DNA of 64,000 bases from the NCBI GenBank assembly GCA_963791325.1, contig CAWBRU010000022.1, positions 270,491-334,490 of the forward strand, in the 5' to 3' direction. Below are positions 17,446-28,520 of the stretch, piece after piece. This DNA is from JBEVJK01 sp963791325. Lineage in GTDB: Bacteria; Pseudomonadota; Alphaproteobacteria; Rhizobiales; Rhizobiaceae. Each line of letters begins with the position of its first letter. The first letter of the stretch is position 1. Under the pieces are notes generated by a model. The model saw nothing but the letters and a program-made list of their open reading frames with translations, was not told the DNA's origin and made no database searches. The position numbers were made by a program, and so were the translations under genes.

Positions 17446-17494
17446 CGAACGGCAAGCGCTCGCGCCGCGAACCGGACGTGGCCAGCCGCGGCCG

Positions 17495-18586
17495 ATGAGC
17501 AAAGCCGCCGCCCTGCTTCGCTCGGAGCGCATGCTCCTCGCCAGCTACGGGTCGTGCATCGTCCTGTTCTTGATCGGCAACGACATCCTCGAACGGGCGA
17601 CCGATGCCTGGGCGCTCGGCCTGGTGCTGGCCTGGCTGTTTGCCGCCACGCTCGCCTCCGCCATGCGGGTGGTTCACCATGCCGACAATCTCGCCGGCCA
17701 GCTCGGCGAGCCCTACGGCACGCTGATACTGACCATTTCGGTGACCTTCATCGAAGTGGTGACGATCGCCGCCGTGATGCTGCACGGCCAGCAGAACCCC
17801 ACCCTTGCGCGCGATACGATGTTCGCGGTGGTGATGATCATTCTGAACGGCATGGTCGGCCTGTCGCTGCTGCTCGGCGGCTGGCGCCACCAGGAGCAGC
17901 AGTACAATCTGCAGGGCGCCAACGCCTATCTCGGCACCATCATCCCGCTGGTGGTGCTCAGCCTGGTGCTGCCGAGCTTCACCGGCGGGCCGCTGTCAGG
18001 CGCCGAGCAAATCTTCCTGGTGGTGATCTCGATCGGGCTTTATTCCGTGTTCCTGGCCACCCAGACCGGGCGGCATCGCGGCTTCTTCGTCTTCGAGGAC
18101 AGCACGGCCGGCTCGACGCATGAGACCTCGCCGCACGGACCGGCCACCCATGCCGGCTTGCTGGTCGCCTACCTGCTTCCGGTCACCTTCCTTGCCGAGC
18201 ACCTGGCCAGGCCGTTCGACTATTTCATCGAGACGCTCGGCGTGCCGACCGCATTCGGCGGCGTGCTGATCGCGGTGATGGTGGCCACCCCAGAGGCGAT
18301 CGGTGCGGTGCGCGCCGCCTCCCGCAACCACATCCAGCGCTCGATCAACATTTTTCTGGGCTCGGTGCTGTCGACCATCGGGCTCACCGTTCCGGCAATG
18401 ATCGTGGTCAGCCTGGCGATCGGGCACCATCTGGTGCTCGGTGTGGTCGGTGCCGACCTGACCATGCTGCTGCTGACCCTTGCCGTCGCCGTGGTCACCT
18501 TCGCGAGCGGCCGCACCAACATCCTGCAAGGCGCCGTCCACCTGATGCTGTTTGCGGCGTATTTGATGCTCATCGTGGTGCACTGA
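17495..18586 (+). CDS. Calcium/proton antiporter (ChaA/CaxA family)
   Basis: The 363-residue membrane protein has around ten hydrophobic segments and the two internal repeats of the CaCA family. The first repeat has GEPYGTLILTISVTFIEVV, the alpha-1 type motif with conserved Glu, and the second has LIAVMVATPEAIGAVRAA with the matching glutamate. A central loop (LATQTGRHRGFFVFEDSTAG) is polar. This is the pattern of ChaA-type Ca2+(Na+)/H+ antiporters in the inner membrane. It starts 49 bases after the SDR stop on the same strand and may be read through, but there is no metabolic link. Confidence 0.85.
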   Translation: MSKAAALLRSERMLLASYGSCIVLFLIGNDILERATDAWALGLVLAWLFAATLASAMRVVHHADNLAGQLGEPYGTLILTISVTFIEVVTIAAVMLHGQQNPTLARDTMFAVVMIILNGMVGLSLLLGGWRHQEQQYNLQGANAYLGTIIPLVVLSLVLPSFTGGPLSGAEQIFLVVISIGLYSVFLATQTGRHRGFFVFEDSTAGSTHETSPHGPATHAGLLVAYLLPVTFLAEHLARPFDYFIETLGVPTAFGGVLIAVMVATPEAIGAVRAASRNHIQRSINIFLGSVLSTIGLTVPAMIVVSLAIGHHLVLGVVGADLTMLLLTLAVAVVTFASGRTNILQGAVHLMLFAAYLMLIVVH

Positions 18587-18689
18587 CCGCCTGCCGGGAG
18601 GGATCGGATGCGGGCCGCAAAGCGGGGCGGAACCAGAACGCTTTCCGGCGGTTAAGGGGCAAATAGCGAGCCATCGGGAGAACCGTGCC

Positions 18690-19103
18690 GTGCGCATGAC
18701 CGCAGACCGCAGCTTGGGCCGAGCCGCCCCCCGCCAGCGCAGCCTCACACGATCGTCGGAGGGCGCCTGGGTCGCCATCGAGAGGGCCCGCGCGGCGATG
18801 GCCAGCGGCGCGGCGTTTGCCCGTCCGGTCGAGGTGGCGCTCGACCATGCGCTGGTGCGGGCGATCCGCACGCCGCGCGAGGCACTCGACTGCCTGCTCG
18901 GCGGCCAATGGCCCGACAAGTCGGCGCTGGCCTATGAGCTGGCGATCAGCGATTGCCTCAAGGCGATCGCCGGGGCCGATCTCGAGGCGGCCCGGGCGAG
19001 CTTCCAAGCCGCCGCGCGGCGCGCCCACATCCTCATCGCGGATGATGGGGCGGCACAGCCGGCAGCCGGTGCCGCCGACGGCAGCGCCTCCGTCGCCGCG
19101 TAG
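18690..19103 (+). CDS. DUF982-domain protein
   Basis: The 137-residue product carries the DUF982 pattern in its middle: ALVRAIRTPREALDCLLGGQWPDKSALAYELAISDCLKAIAG, then EAARASFQAAARRAHILI. The Trp-Pro motif and the AxxxFxxAA helix are characteristic. DUF982 proteins are numerous in rhizobia and their role is not known. The start could be GTG 18690 or ATG 18696. The last 25 residues are low-complexity and alanine-rich. Confidence 0.65.
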   Translation: MRMTADRSLGRAAPRQRSLTRSSEGAWVAIERARAAMASGAAFARPVEVALDHALVRAIRTPREALDCLLGGQWPDKSALAYELAISDCLKAIAGADLEAARASFQAAARRAHILIADDGAAQPAAGAADGSASVAA

Positions 19104-19141
19104 ACCAGGACCGACCCGCCTGATTGTTCTCCACCGCCCTT

Positions 19142-19279
19142 CCTCTCCCCACGCAGGGGGAGAGGTGGCGAGGGCGAAGCCCGAGCCGGCGTGGGGGTAT
19201 TTACGCACGTCGCATGCCCAAACCCCCACTCCGCCTCGCATTCGCTGGGCACCTCTCCCCCAACAAGTTGAGGGAGAGG
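19142..19279. repeat. Pair of short palindromic intergenic repeats
   Basis: Arms 19142-19150 (CCTCTCCCC) and 19157-19165 (GGGGAGAGG) form a hairpin. A second hairpin has arms 19252-19259 (CCTCTCCC) and 19272-19279 (GGGAGAGG). Between them is a GC-rich stretch with GGCGAGGGCGAAGCCCGAG. This is the usual form of repeated intergenic palindromes in rhizobial genomes, and it lies between convergent transcripts. Confidence 0.75.
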
Positions 19280-19331
19280 AAGGCGCCAAATTCTATTGCG
19301 ACAGGGACTGCTCCGCGCGGTTGGGACCAGC

Positions 19332-20951
<1,620 letters not shown>

Positions 20952-20954
20952 GGC

Positions 20955-22085
20955 TCAGCGGTCCTTGGGGTCGAGCGCGTCGCGCAGTCCGTCGCCGATG
21001 AAGTTCAGCGCAAACAGCGTCGACACCAGGAAGAAGGCCGGGAACAAAAGCAGCCAGTTGGCGGTGCCGATGTTCTTGGCGCCGGCGGCAATCAGCACCC
21101 CCCAGCTGGTCATCGGCTCCTGCACCCCGAGGCCGAGAAACGACAGGAAGCTTTCGAGCAGGATCACCTGCGGCACCAAGAGCGTCATGTAGATCACCAC
21201 TGGGCCAAGCAGGTTGGGGATGATGTGGCGCCGCACGATGCCGCGCGGCGACACGCCCATCGCCTCGGCCGCCTGAACGAACTCCTGGCGGCGCAGCGAC
21301 AGCGCCTGGCCGCGGACGATGCGGGCCATGTCGAGCCACAGGACGGCGCCGACGGCCAAGAACATCAGGATGAAATTGCGGCCGAAGAACACCACCAGCA
21401 TGATGACGAAGAAGATGAACGGCAGCGAGTAGAGCACGTCGACGATGCGCATCATCAGCTCGTCGACCCGCCCGCCGAAAAAGCCGGCAGTGGCGCCGTA
21501 GATGACGCCGATGACCACCGCTACGACCCCGGCGAGCAGGCCGATGGACAGCGAGATGCGGCCGGCGATCAAGGTGCGCGACAAGAGGTCCCGGCCGGTA
21601 TTGTCGGTGCCGAAGAGGAAATATTGCTGCTTGATGGCAGCGCTCATCACCGTCTCGCGGCCGTCCGCGGAGGAGCTCTCGACCTTGGCGTCGTCGAAGG
21701 TGTCGGAGCGGTCGAGGTAGCGGGTGTTGCGCGGATCGATCGGCCGTGAGGCGGTGAGGGTGACGAACACCCGGCTGCCGTCCTGGTGCCACTCCTTGAT
21801 GTCGGCGCGCATCCGCCGCACGACGTCGGCGAGCGAGGTTGCGACGGATTCGGCCTGCGGATAAGGCGCGAAGGAGGGCGGGGTGCGCACATAATCGGGA
21901 TAGATGGTGGTGTAGAGATGCGGCACGAAATACGGGCCGAGGATGCACACCAGCGCCATGGCGACGAGGTAGACGAGCCCGGCCATGGCGGCACGGTTGG
22001 CCTTGAGCCGGGCCCAGGCGTCGCTCCACAGCGACCGGCCGGCGATCGGCCGCTCGGCAAGCGTCGGCGTCATCAGCTCAGTCAT
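20955..22085 (-). CDS. Peptide ABC transporter permease, OppC/YejE type
   Basis: The start is taken as the ATG at 22085 (MTELMTPTLAERP), which overlaps the stop of the upstream permease by eight bases, so the two are translationally coupled. The 376-residue protein has an extended N-terminus and a large periplasmic loop (KVESSSADGRETVMSAAIKQ), then the transmembrane domain with the EAA motif (VQAAEAMGVSPRGIVRRHIIPN). The large loop is typical of the YejE subgroup. It forms the translocation path with the OppB-type permease. Confidence 0.9.
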   Translation of the reverse strand: MTELMTPTLAERPIAGRSLWSDAWARLKANRAAMAGLVYLVAMALVCILGPYFVPHLYTTIYPDYVRTPPSFAPYPQAESVATSLADVVRRMRADIKEWHQDGSRVFVTLTASRPIDPRNTRYLDRSDTFDDAKVESSSADGRETVMSAAIKQQYFLFGTDNTGRDLLSRTLIAGRISLSIGLLAGVVAVVIGVIYGATAGFFGGRVDELMMRIVDVLYSLPFIFFVIMLVVFFGRNFILMFLAVGAVLWLDMARIVRGQALSLRRQEFVQAAEAMGVSPRGIVRRHIIPNLLGPVVIYMTLLVPQVILLESFLSFLGLGVQEPMTSWGVLIAAGAKNIGTANWLLLFPAFFLVSTLFALNFIGDGLRDALDPKDR

Positions 22086-23001
22086 AGCGCACGCGCGGGT
22101 CGACGATGCCATAGAGGATGTCGACGATCAGGTTGAAGAGGATGGTGAACAGGGCGATCACCACCACGGTCCCCATCACCAAGGTGTAGTCGCGGTTGAG
22201 CGCGGCCTCGACGAAATAGCGCCCGACGCCGGGAATGGCGAAGATCGTCTCGACGATGATCGAGCCGGTGAGCAGCGCCGCGGCGGCCGGACCGGCAAAC
22301 GAAATGATCGGCAGCACGGCGCTGCGCAGCGCATGCCGGACCACCACCGACCACTCCGACAGGCCGAGCGCCCGCACGGTGCGGATGTGGTGCGAGCGCA
22401 GCGACTCGATCATCGCGCCGCGCATCAGCCGCGCCACGATGGCGAGTTGCGGCAGCGCCAAGGTGAGCACGGGGCCGACCTTGTTGAGCAGCGCCCCGTC
22501 CCCCCAGCCGCCGATCGGCAAGAGCTTCCAGGAAAGGCCGAAGACGAGCTGGATCACCGGTGCGATGACGAAGGTCGGGATGGTGATGCCGGCGGTGGCA
22601 AGCGCAATTACCGTGTAGTCGCCCAAACGGTTCTGATTGAGCGCGGCGATGATGCCGAGCGCGGAGCCGACCACCAGGGCCAGCGCGAGGGCGGTGCTGC
22701 CGAGCTGGACGGAGATCGGCAGGCCCTTGGCGAACAGCTCGGTCACGGTGAAATCGGGCAGGTTGTAGCTCGGCCCGAAATTGCCGTGCAGCAGGTTCTC
22801 GAGGTAGTGGACATATTGCAGCCAGAGCGGATCGTTGAGGCCGAACTGCGCTTCGAGATTGGCGCGGATTTCCGGGCTCAATCCCCGTTCCTGGTTGAAC
22901 GGGCCGCCGGGCGCGACGCGGATCAGAAAGAAGGCGAGCGTGACGATGACGAACAGCGTCGGGATCGCCGTCAGAAATCGCCGGAGCACATAGACGAGCA
23001 T
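22078..23001 (-). CDS. Peptide ABC transporter permease, OppB/YejB type
   Basis: The 307-residue protein starts with MLVYVLRRFLTAIPTLFVI, the typical first span of OppB proteins. It then has the RVAPGGPF loop, six predicted spans and the EAA-like loop VRALGLSEWSVVVRHALRSAVLP. It ends with the conserved DILYGIVDPRVRYD. The ATG is at 23001 and the stop overlaps the next gene by 8 bases. It lies directly after the binding-protein gene. Confidence 0.9.
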   Translation of the reverse strand: MLVYVLRRFLTAIPTLFVIVTLAFFLIRVAPGGPFNQERGLSPEIRANLEAQFGLNDPLWLQYVHYLENLLHGNFGPSYNLPDFTVTELFAKGLPISVQLGSTALALALVVGSALGIIAALNQNRLGDYTVIALATAGITIPTFVIAPVIQLVFGLSWKLLPIGGWGDGALLNKVGPVLTLALPQLAIVARLMRGAMIESLRSHHIRTVRALGLSEWSVVVRHALRSAVLPIISFAGPAAAALLTGSIIVETIFAIPGVGRYFVEAALNRDYTLVMGTVVVIALFTILFNLIVDILYGIVDPRVRYD

Positions 23002-23063
23002 CGCGCGGCCTCGGCCAGTTCGGCATCGCCGCCGCCTGTCATGGCGGCGACGCCGGCGGAACC

Positions 23064-24653
23064 TCAATCCTTGCTGACGAACCGGCTCGGGTGAATGTCC
23101 ATGACGTTCTGCTCGTATCCGTGCAGCTTCGGCGACACCAGATTGTGGTAGCTGTAATAGAGGAGCGGAATGTTGCCGACCTCGTCGACCAGCACCCGCT
23201 CGGCATCGGCCAGGAGCTTCATCCGCTCTTCCGGCTTGCCGCCGGCCGCCGCCGCCTTGTCCATCGCCGCCTCGAAGCCCGGGCTGTCGTAGCGCGAATA
23301 GTTGTTGCCGCTCGCCTTGCGCGAGATGCCGAGGAAGGTCTCCGGATCCTTGTAGTCGGCGATCCAGGCAGCACGGGCGACGTCGTAGTCGCCCTTCTGC
23401 TCGAGATGGGCGTAGTGGGTCTTGGTGTCGGTGTTGAGCAAGGTCACCTCGATGCCGAGCGGCTTCAGCTGCTCCTGGATGGCGATCGCGGTGTTCTTGT
23501 GGTTCTCGGAGGTGTTGAAGCGGATCTCCATCTTCAGCGGATGGTCGGGGCCGTAGCCGAGGTCCTTCAGCACCTTGGCGGCCTCGTCCTCGCGGTCGAT
23601 CTGCGGCATGTCGGCGAACTTGGCCATCGCCGGGGTGTAGCCCTCGATGCCGGGCGGCACCATCGAATAACCCGGCAGCATCGAGTTCTGCCACACCTTC
23701 TCGGCCAGGAAGTCGCGGTCGATCGCCATCGAGATGGCCTCGCGCAGCTTCGGATTGGACCACGGCTCCTTGTCGGTCTTGATGGCGTAATAATAGGTGC
23801 CGAGATAGGCGCCGATTCTCAGCTGGTCGCCGAACTTGGCTTTCAGATCGGAAAGCTGCTCGGTCGGCACGTCGTCGTTGGAATCGAGTTCGCCCGCCTC
23901 GAACCGCTTCACCGCGGTCGAGCGGTCCTCGGTCGGGATATAGTTGACGACGTCGATCTTGACGCTGTCGGCATCGAAGAATTTGGGGTTCTTGACCAGC
24001 TTGATGTGATCGTTGGGAACAAACTCGGCGAGCGTATAGGCGCCGTTGGAAACCAGGTTGCCGGGCTTGATCCAGTCGGCTCCGAGCTTGTCGATCGAGG
24101 CCTTGTTGACCGGATAGGCCGCCTGGTGGGTCAGCATCTCCAGGAAATACGGCGTCGGCGCCTTGAGCGTGACCTCGAGGGTGCCGGGGTCGAGCGCCTT
24201 GACACCCATCTCCTCGGGCTTGGCCTTGCCGGTGTTGACCTCCTCGCCGTTCTTGATGACGTAGAGCATCGAGGCGTATTCGGCGCCTGTTGCAGGGTCT
24301 TCCAGGCGGCGCAGCGAATAGACGAAATCGTCGGCGGTCACCGGGCTGCCGTCCGACCAGACGCCGTCCTTGCGCAGCTTGAAGGTGTAGACCAGGCCGT
24401 CGTCGGAAACCGTCCAGCTCTCCGCGGCCCCGGGGATCAGATTGGCGTTCTGATCTTGCATGACCAGACCCTGATAGAGGTCTCGCAGAATATGAGCCTC
24501 ATAGACCGTCGAGGTCTTGTGCGGATCGAGGGATTCTGGATCGGCCGAGTTGCCGCGGTTGTAGACGACCTCGGCAAGCGCCGGCGCGACAAAGGCGCCG
24601 CCCGCGACGAAGAGGCCGCTGGCCAGCATCGTCGCCCGGAGGAATTTCTGCAT
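23064..24653 (-). CDS. Peptide ABC transporter periplasmic binding protein, OppA/SBP_bac_5 family
   Basis: The start is taken as the ATG at 24653 (MQKFLRATML), with an AxA signal peptidase site after ALA (PALAEVVYNRG). The 529-residue protein has the SBP_bac_5 layout: EVVYNRGNSADPESLDPHKTS, SWTVSDDGLVYTFKLRKDGVWSDGSPVTADDFVYSLRRLEDP, YYYAIKTDKEPWSNPKLREAISMAIDRD and IPLLYYSYHNLVSPKLHGYEQN. This is the OppA type rather than DppA. Ligands are usually peptides of 2-5 residues. The gene begins the operon oppA-oppB-oppC-oppDF and lies downstream of the glycogen operon on the same strand. Confidence 0.9.
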   Translation of the reverse strand: MQKFLRATMLASGLFVAGGAFVAPALAEVVYNRGNSADPESLDPHKTSTVYEAHILRDLYQGLVMQDQNANLIPGAAESWTVSDDGLVYTFKLRKDGVWSDGSPVTADDFVYSLRRLEDPATGAEYASMLYVIKNGEEVNTGKAKPEEMGVKALDPGTLEVTLKAPTPYFLEMLTHQAAYPVNKASIDKLGADWIKPGNLVSNGAYTLAEFVPNDHIKLVKNPKFFDADSVKIDVVNYIPTEDRSTAVKRFEAGELDSNDDVPTEQLSDLKAKFGDQLRIGAYLGTYYYAIKTDKEPWSNPKLREAISMAIDRDFLAEKVWQNSMLPGYSMVPPGIEGYTPAMAKFADMPQIDREDEAAKVLKDLGYGPDHPLKMEIRFNTSENHKNTAIAIQEQLKPLGIEVTLLNTDTKTHYAHLEQKGDYDVARAAWIADYKDPETFLGISRKASGNNYSRYDSPGFEAAMDKAAAAGGKPEERMKLLADAERVLVDEVGNIPLLYYSYHNLVSPKLHGYEQNVMDIHPSRFVSKD

Positions 24654-24828
24654 CAGACGCACTCCCAAATCGTTGGCCGGCCGCTGAGCCGGCTTCTGCG
24701 ACGATTATGATGACTGGTGCACGCAAAGCAACACAGTTCGGCCTTCGTCGAGGCGGCTTTGCGACCGGGAGTTGATGACGCGGTGTAAGCTCAGAAGGCC
24801 GCCTTGAGCGGCGCTTCGCGGGCCGGGC

Positions 24829-26469
24829 TCAGGCGTGGGTGGCGGTGTGGTTGAGACGGCCGAAGAAGCAGCCATAGGCCGGCAGCTCGACGGTGTCGAC
24901 GATGAAGGCGCCCTCGCCCGGGAAATCCAGCCGCGCAACCGGGCCGAGCCCGGCCGGCGGGACCCATTGCGTCGCCTCGGCCGAGAAGTTGAACACGCAG
25001 AGGAGCGTTTCTTCCGCCGCCTCGCGGATCAAGGCGAGCACCGGCTCGTCGCCGGCCAGGAAGCGGATGGTTCCTGTCTGCAGCGCCGGATGGGCCCGGC
25101 GGAAGGCGAGCGCCTGCCGATAGCGCTCAAGCACGGAATCCGGATCGGCCTCCTGCCGGTCGACCGCGAGCGGCAGATGCGCGGCCGGCACCGGCAGCCA
25201 GGGCTTGACGGTGCTGAAGCCCGCATGCTCGGCGGCCGTGCTCCACACCATCGGCGTGCGGCTGCCGTCCCTGCCCTTGTAGCCCGGCCAGAAGCGGATG
25301 CCGTAGGGATCGCGCAGGTCGGCGAAGGCGAGTTCGGCCTGCGGCAGCCCAAGCTCCTCGCCCTGGTAGAGACAGATCGCGCCGCGCAGCGCGACGAGAA
25401 GCGCGATCGAAAAGCGTGCCACCGCGGGCACGTCGCCGGGCGCGATCGCCCAGCGCGAGGCGTGGCGGTCGACGTCATGGTTGGAGAAGGCCCAGCACAC
25501 CCAGCCGTCGACCACGGCGGCCTCGAACGCCTGCACCGCGCTGCGCACATGCGCGGCCGAGAATTGCGGCCCGAGCAGGTCGAAGGTGTAGCACATATGG
25601 AGCTTGTCGCCGCCTTCCGTGTAGGCGGCGACGGTGCGCAGCGACCGTTCCCCGTCGCCGACCTCGCCGACCGAGGCGCGGTCCGGATAGGTGTCGAGGA
25701 GCGCGCGGAATTCGGTCAAGAAGCCGAGGTTCTCCGGCTGGGTCTTGTCGTACAGATGGTCCTGGTAGCCGTAGGGGTTGGTGTCGGGGATATCGTTAGC
25801 CTTGCCGCGCGGCATCGCCGGGTTGTCGCGCAGGCTGCGGTCGTGAAAGTAGTAGTTGACCGTGTCGAGACGGAAGCCGTCGACGCCGCGCTCCAGCCAA
25901 AAGCGTACGGTCTCCAACAGTGCCGCGCGCACTTCGGCGCTGTGGAAGTTGAGGTCTGGCTGCGAAGCCAGGAAATTGTGCATGTAATACTGCTTGCGGC
26001 CGCTGTCCCACTCCCAGGCCGGGCCGCCGAACACCGACAGCCAATTGGTGGGCGCGGTGCCGTCCGGCTTGGCGTCGGCCCACACATACCAGTCGGCCTT
26101 GGGATTGGTGCGGTCGGCGCGGCTCTCCAGGAACCAGGGATGCTGGTCGGAGGTGTGGGACAGCACCTGATCGATGATCACCTTGAGGCCGAGCCGGTGC
26201 GCCGCGGCGACCAGCGCATCGAAATCCGCGAGCGTGCCGAACATCGGATCGACGGCACAATAGTCCGAGACATCGTAGCCCATGTCGGCCATCGGCGACT
26301 TGAAGAACGGCGACAGCCAGACCGCGTCGGCGCCCAGCCGAGCGACATGGCCGAGGCGCGCGACGATGCCGTTGAGATCGCCGCTGCCGCTGCCGCTGGA
26401 ATCCTGGAAGGAGCGTGGGTAGATCTGGTAGATGACCGCGCTCCGCCACCAGGGCTCGGATTCGCTCAC
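24829..26469 (-). CDS. Alpha-glucosidase / alpha-amylase family (GH13)
   Basis: This 546-residue GH13 protein has the conserved catalytic regions. They are IIDQVLSHTSDQHPW, the nucleophile Asp in GVDGFRLDTVNYY, the proton donor Glu in ASVGEVGDGERS and FSNHDVDR. Barrel start motifs YQIYPRSFQDSSGSGSGDLNG and LGADAVWLSPFF are present. It has the small C-terminal domain of AglA-like oligosaccharide hydrolases. The start is GTG 26469, chosen because it overlaps the glgX stop (GTGA). It is the last gene of the glycogen operon, so it most likely hydrolyses short maltodextrins released by GlgX. No signal peptide, so it is cytoplasmic. Confidence 0.9.
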   Translation of the reverse strand: MSESEPWWRSAVIYQIYPRSFQDSSGSGSGDLNGIVARLGHVARLGADAVWLSPFFKSPMADMGYDVSDYCAVDPMFGTLADFDALVAAAHRLGLKVIIDQVLSHTSDQHPWFLESRADRTNPKADWYVWADAKPDGTAPTNWLSVFGGPAWEWDSGRKQYYMHNFLASQPDLNFHSAEVRAALLETVRFWLERGVDGFRLDTVNYYFHDRSLRDNPAMPRGKANDIPDTNPYGYQDHLYDKTQPENLGFLTEFRALLDTYPDRASVGEVGDGERSLRTVAAYTEGGDKLHMCYTFDLLGPQFSAAHVRSAVQAFEAAVVDGWVCWAFSNHDVDRHASRWAIAPGDVPAVARFSIALLVALRGAICLYQGEELGLPQAELAFADLRDPYGIRFWPGYKGRDGSRTPMVWSTAAEHAGFSTVKPWLPVPAAHLPLAVDRQEADPDSVLERYRQALAFRRAHPALQTGTIRFLAGDEPVLALIREAAEETLLCVFNFSAEATQWVPPAGLGPVARLDFPGEGAFIVDTVELPAYGCFFGRLNHTATHA

Positions 26470-28520
26470 AGCTGCACCTCGAATGGATCGTCTGCGGTCT
26501 TGCCGCCGGCGGCCGGCCGCTCGATCGCGAAGGCCACGGTCCGTCCGGCGAGGCGGAACACCGGATCCCGCGCCACCGCCTGGGCACCCGGGCTGACCTC
26601 GGCCAGGAAGCGCCAGGCAAAGCCGTCGCGCTCCGGCAGCGAGAACACGATCGCCCGGCGGTCGCCATTGACCATCACCGCCAGCCGGCGGTCGGCGGCG
26701 GCCAGCACCATCGACAGCCGCCGGCGGCCGGGATCGCTCCAATCGCCTTCGGCGAGCGGCCGGCCGAGCTCGGAGAGCCAGACCACGTCGGGCGGCTCGC
26801 CTTCGGCCTCCGTACCGGTGAGGAACGCCGTCGCCGCCAGCAAAGGCTCGGCCTTGCGCAGCGCCGAGAGGGCCGCGGCATGCGCCTCGAGCGCCGCGTC
26901 GCGGCCTTGCCAATCGAGCCAGGTGATCTCGTTGTCCTGGGCATAGGCATTGTTGTTGCCTTGCTGAGTGCGGCCGAACTCGTCGCCGGCGGTCAGCATC
27001 AGCGTGCCCCTGGCGGCAAACAGGGTCGACAGCAAGGCCATCTGGTCGCGGCGGCGGGCGGCCGCGACCTTGGGTTCGCGGCTCGCGGCCGTGGCGCCGC
27101 AATCCCAGGAGAAATTCTCGTTGTGGCCGTCGCGGTTCTCTTCGCCGTTGGCTTCGTTGTGCTTGCGCTGGTAGCGGACGACGTCGGCGAGCGTCATGCC
27201 GTCATGCGCGGCGATGAAATTCACCGTGCGCGTCGTCGGCGCGCCATGGCGGCCGAAGATGTCGGAAGAGCCGGCGAGCCGGGTGGCCAGCGTGCCGACC
27301 ACCCCGCCGTCGCCCCGCCAGAAGCGGCGGACATCGTCGCGGAAACGGTCGTTCCACTCCAGGAACGGCGGCGGGAAGGCGCCGAGCTGGTAGCCGCCCT
27401 CGCCGATGTCCCACGGCTCGGCGATCAGCGCCCGGTCGGCGAGCAGCGGATCGGCGGCGATCGCGCCAAAGAGCGGCGCGGCGGCGTCGAAGCCGGTCAG
27501 GCCGCGGCCCAGCACCGGGGCAAGGTCGAAGCGAAAGCCGTCGACGCCGGTCTGGCCCACGAAGCGGCGCAACGAATCGCAGATCAGCTCGACGACAATC
27601 GGGTGCTGGGTGGCGATCGTGTTGCCGGTGCCCGTATCGTTGATCAGCCGGCCGGGATCGCTTGCCGCGTGACGAAAATAGGCGGCGTTGTCCAGCCCGC
27701 GCAGCGACAGCGTCGGGCCGAGCGCATCACTCTCGCCGGTATGGTTGAAGACGAGGTCGAGGATGGTGCCGATGCCCGCGGCCCGGAGCGCCGCCACCGC
27801 GGTGGCGAGTTCGGCCAGGCCGCCGGGTGCCAGGCGCGGGTCGAGCGCCATGAACGTCACCGGATTGTAACCCCAGGCGTTGGCCAGCCCGAGCGGCCCG
27901 AGATGGCGCTCGTCGATCCAGGCCGTCACCGGCATCAGCTCGACCGCATCGACGCCGAGGTGCGTGAGATGGGCAATGATCGCCGGATGGGCGAGCGCGC
28001 CGATGGTGCCCCGCGCCGCTTCCGGAACGTCGGGATGGAGGCGGGTGAAGGCCCTGACCGGCACCTCGTAGATCAGCCCGCCCGGCTTGAACACGGGCGC
28101 TTGGGGGCGGAGCGGCGGGCCCAGCCGGCGCACCACCGCCTTGGGCATCAGCGCGGCCGTGTCGGCGCCGCTGCCCCGCTTGGCGCTCAGCCGCGGATCG
28201 TAGGCATAGGGCCGGTCGATCTCGACGGCGTAGGGATCGACCAGCAGCTTGTCCGGATCGAACCACAGCCCGACGTCCGGGGCATAGGGACCGTCGGCGC
28301 GCAGCCCGTAGCGGGCGCCCTCGCCGATGCCCTCGATGGTGACGCTGTGCACGCCCCCGCCGGCCGGCTGCATCTCGACGCGCTTGACTTCGCGCGCGCC
28401 CTGCGCGTCGAACAGCGATACCCACAGCCGGCTTGCCTGGCCCGACCAGGCAGCAAAATGGACACCCCGACCCGCCAACCTTGCTCCGAAGCGCGGGCCA
28501 GGGCGCTCGTCCCTAGCCAT
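26466..28520 (-). CDS. glgX: Glycogen debranching enzyme GlgX (GH13_11)
   Basis: The 684-residue enzyme has an N-terminal carbohydrate-binding domain (about residues 10-110) and a GH13 barrel. Catalytic blocks are FNHTGESDALG, the nucleophile in GVDGFRFDLAPVLGR, the acid in ALIAEPWDIGEGGYQLG and FIAAHDGMTLADVVRY. QNNNAYAQDNEITWLDW near residue 520 is typical of GlgX. The ATG overlaps the pgm stop by one base. It trims alpha-1,6 branches from phosphorylase-limit glycogen, which fits with GlgP at the start of the same operon. Confidence 0.95.
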   Translation of the reverse strand: MARDERPGPRFGARLAGRGVHFAAWSGQASRLWVSLFDAQGAREVKRVEMQPAGGGVHSVTIEGIGEGARYGLRADGPYAPDVGLWFDPDKLLVDPYAVEIDRPYAYDPRLSAKRGSGADTAALMPKAVVRRLGPPLRPQAPVFKPGGLIYEVPVRAFTRLHPDVPEAARGTIGALAHPAIIAHLTHLGVDAVELMPVTAWIDERHLGPLGLANAWGYNPVTFMALDPRLAPGGLAELATAVAALRAAGIGTILDLVFNHTGESDALGPTLSLRGLDNAAYFRHAASDPGRLINDTGTGNTIATQHPIVVELICDSLRRFVGQTGVDGFRFDLAPVLGRGLTGFDAAAPLFGAIAADPLLADRALIAEPWDIGEGGYQLGAFPPPFLEWNDRFRDDVRRFWRGDGGVVGTLATRLAGSSDIFGRHGAPTTRTVNFIAAHDGMTLADVVRYQRKHNEANGEENRDGHNENFSWDCGATAASREPKVAAARRRDQMALLSTLFAARGTLMLTAGDEFGRTQQGNNNAYAQDNEITWLDWQGRDAALEAHAAALSALRKAEPLLAATAFLTGTEAEGEPPDVVWLSELGRPLAEGDWSDPGRRRLSMVLAAADRRLAVMVNGDRRAIVFSLPERDGFAWRFLAEVSPGAQAVARDPVFRLAGRTVAFAIERPAAGGKTADDPFEVQL

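Noticed and set aside
19104..19330. Protein-coding gene between the DUF982 protein and the peptide transporter
   Set aside because: The stretch is made of palindromic repeats and no start with a ribosome-binding site is present.
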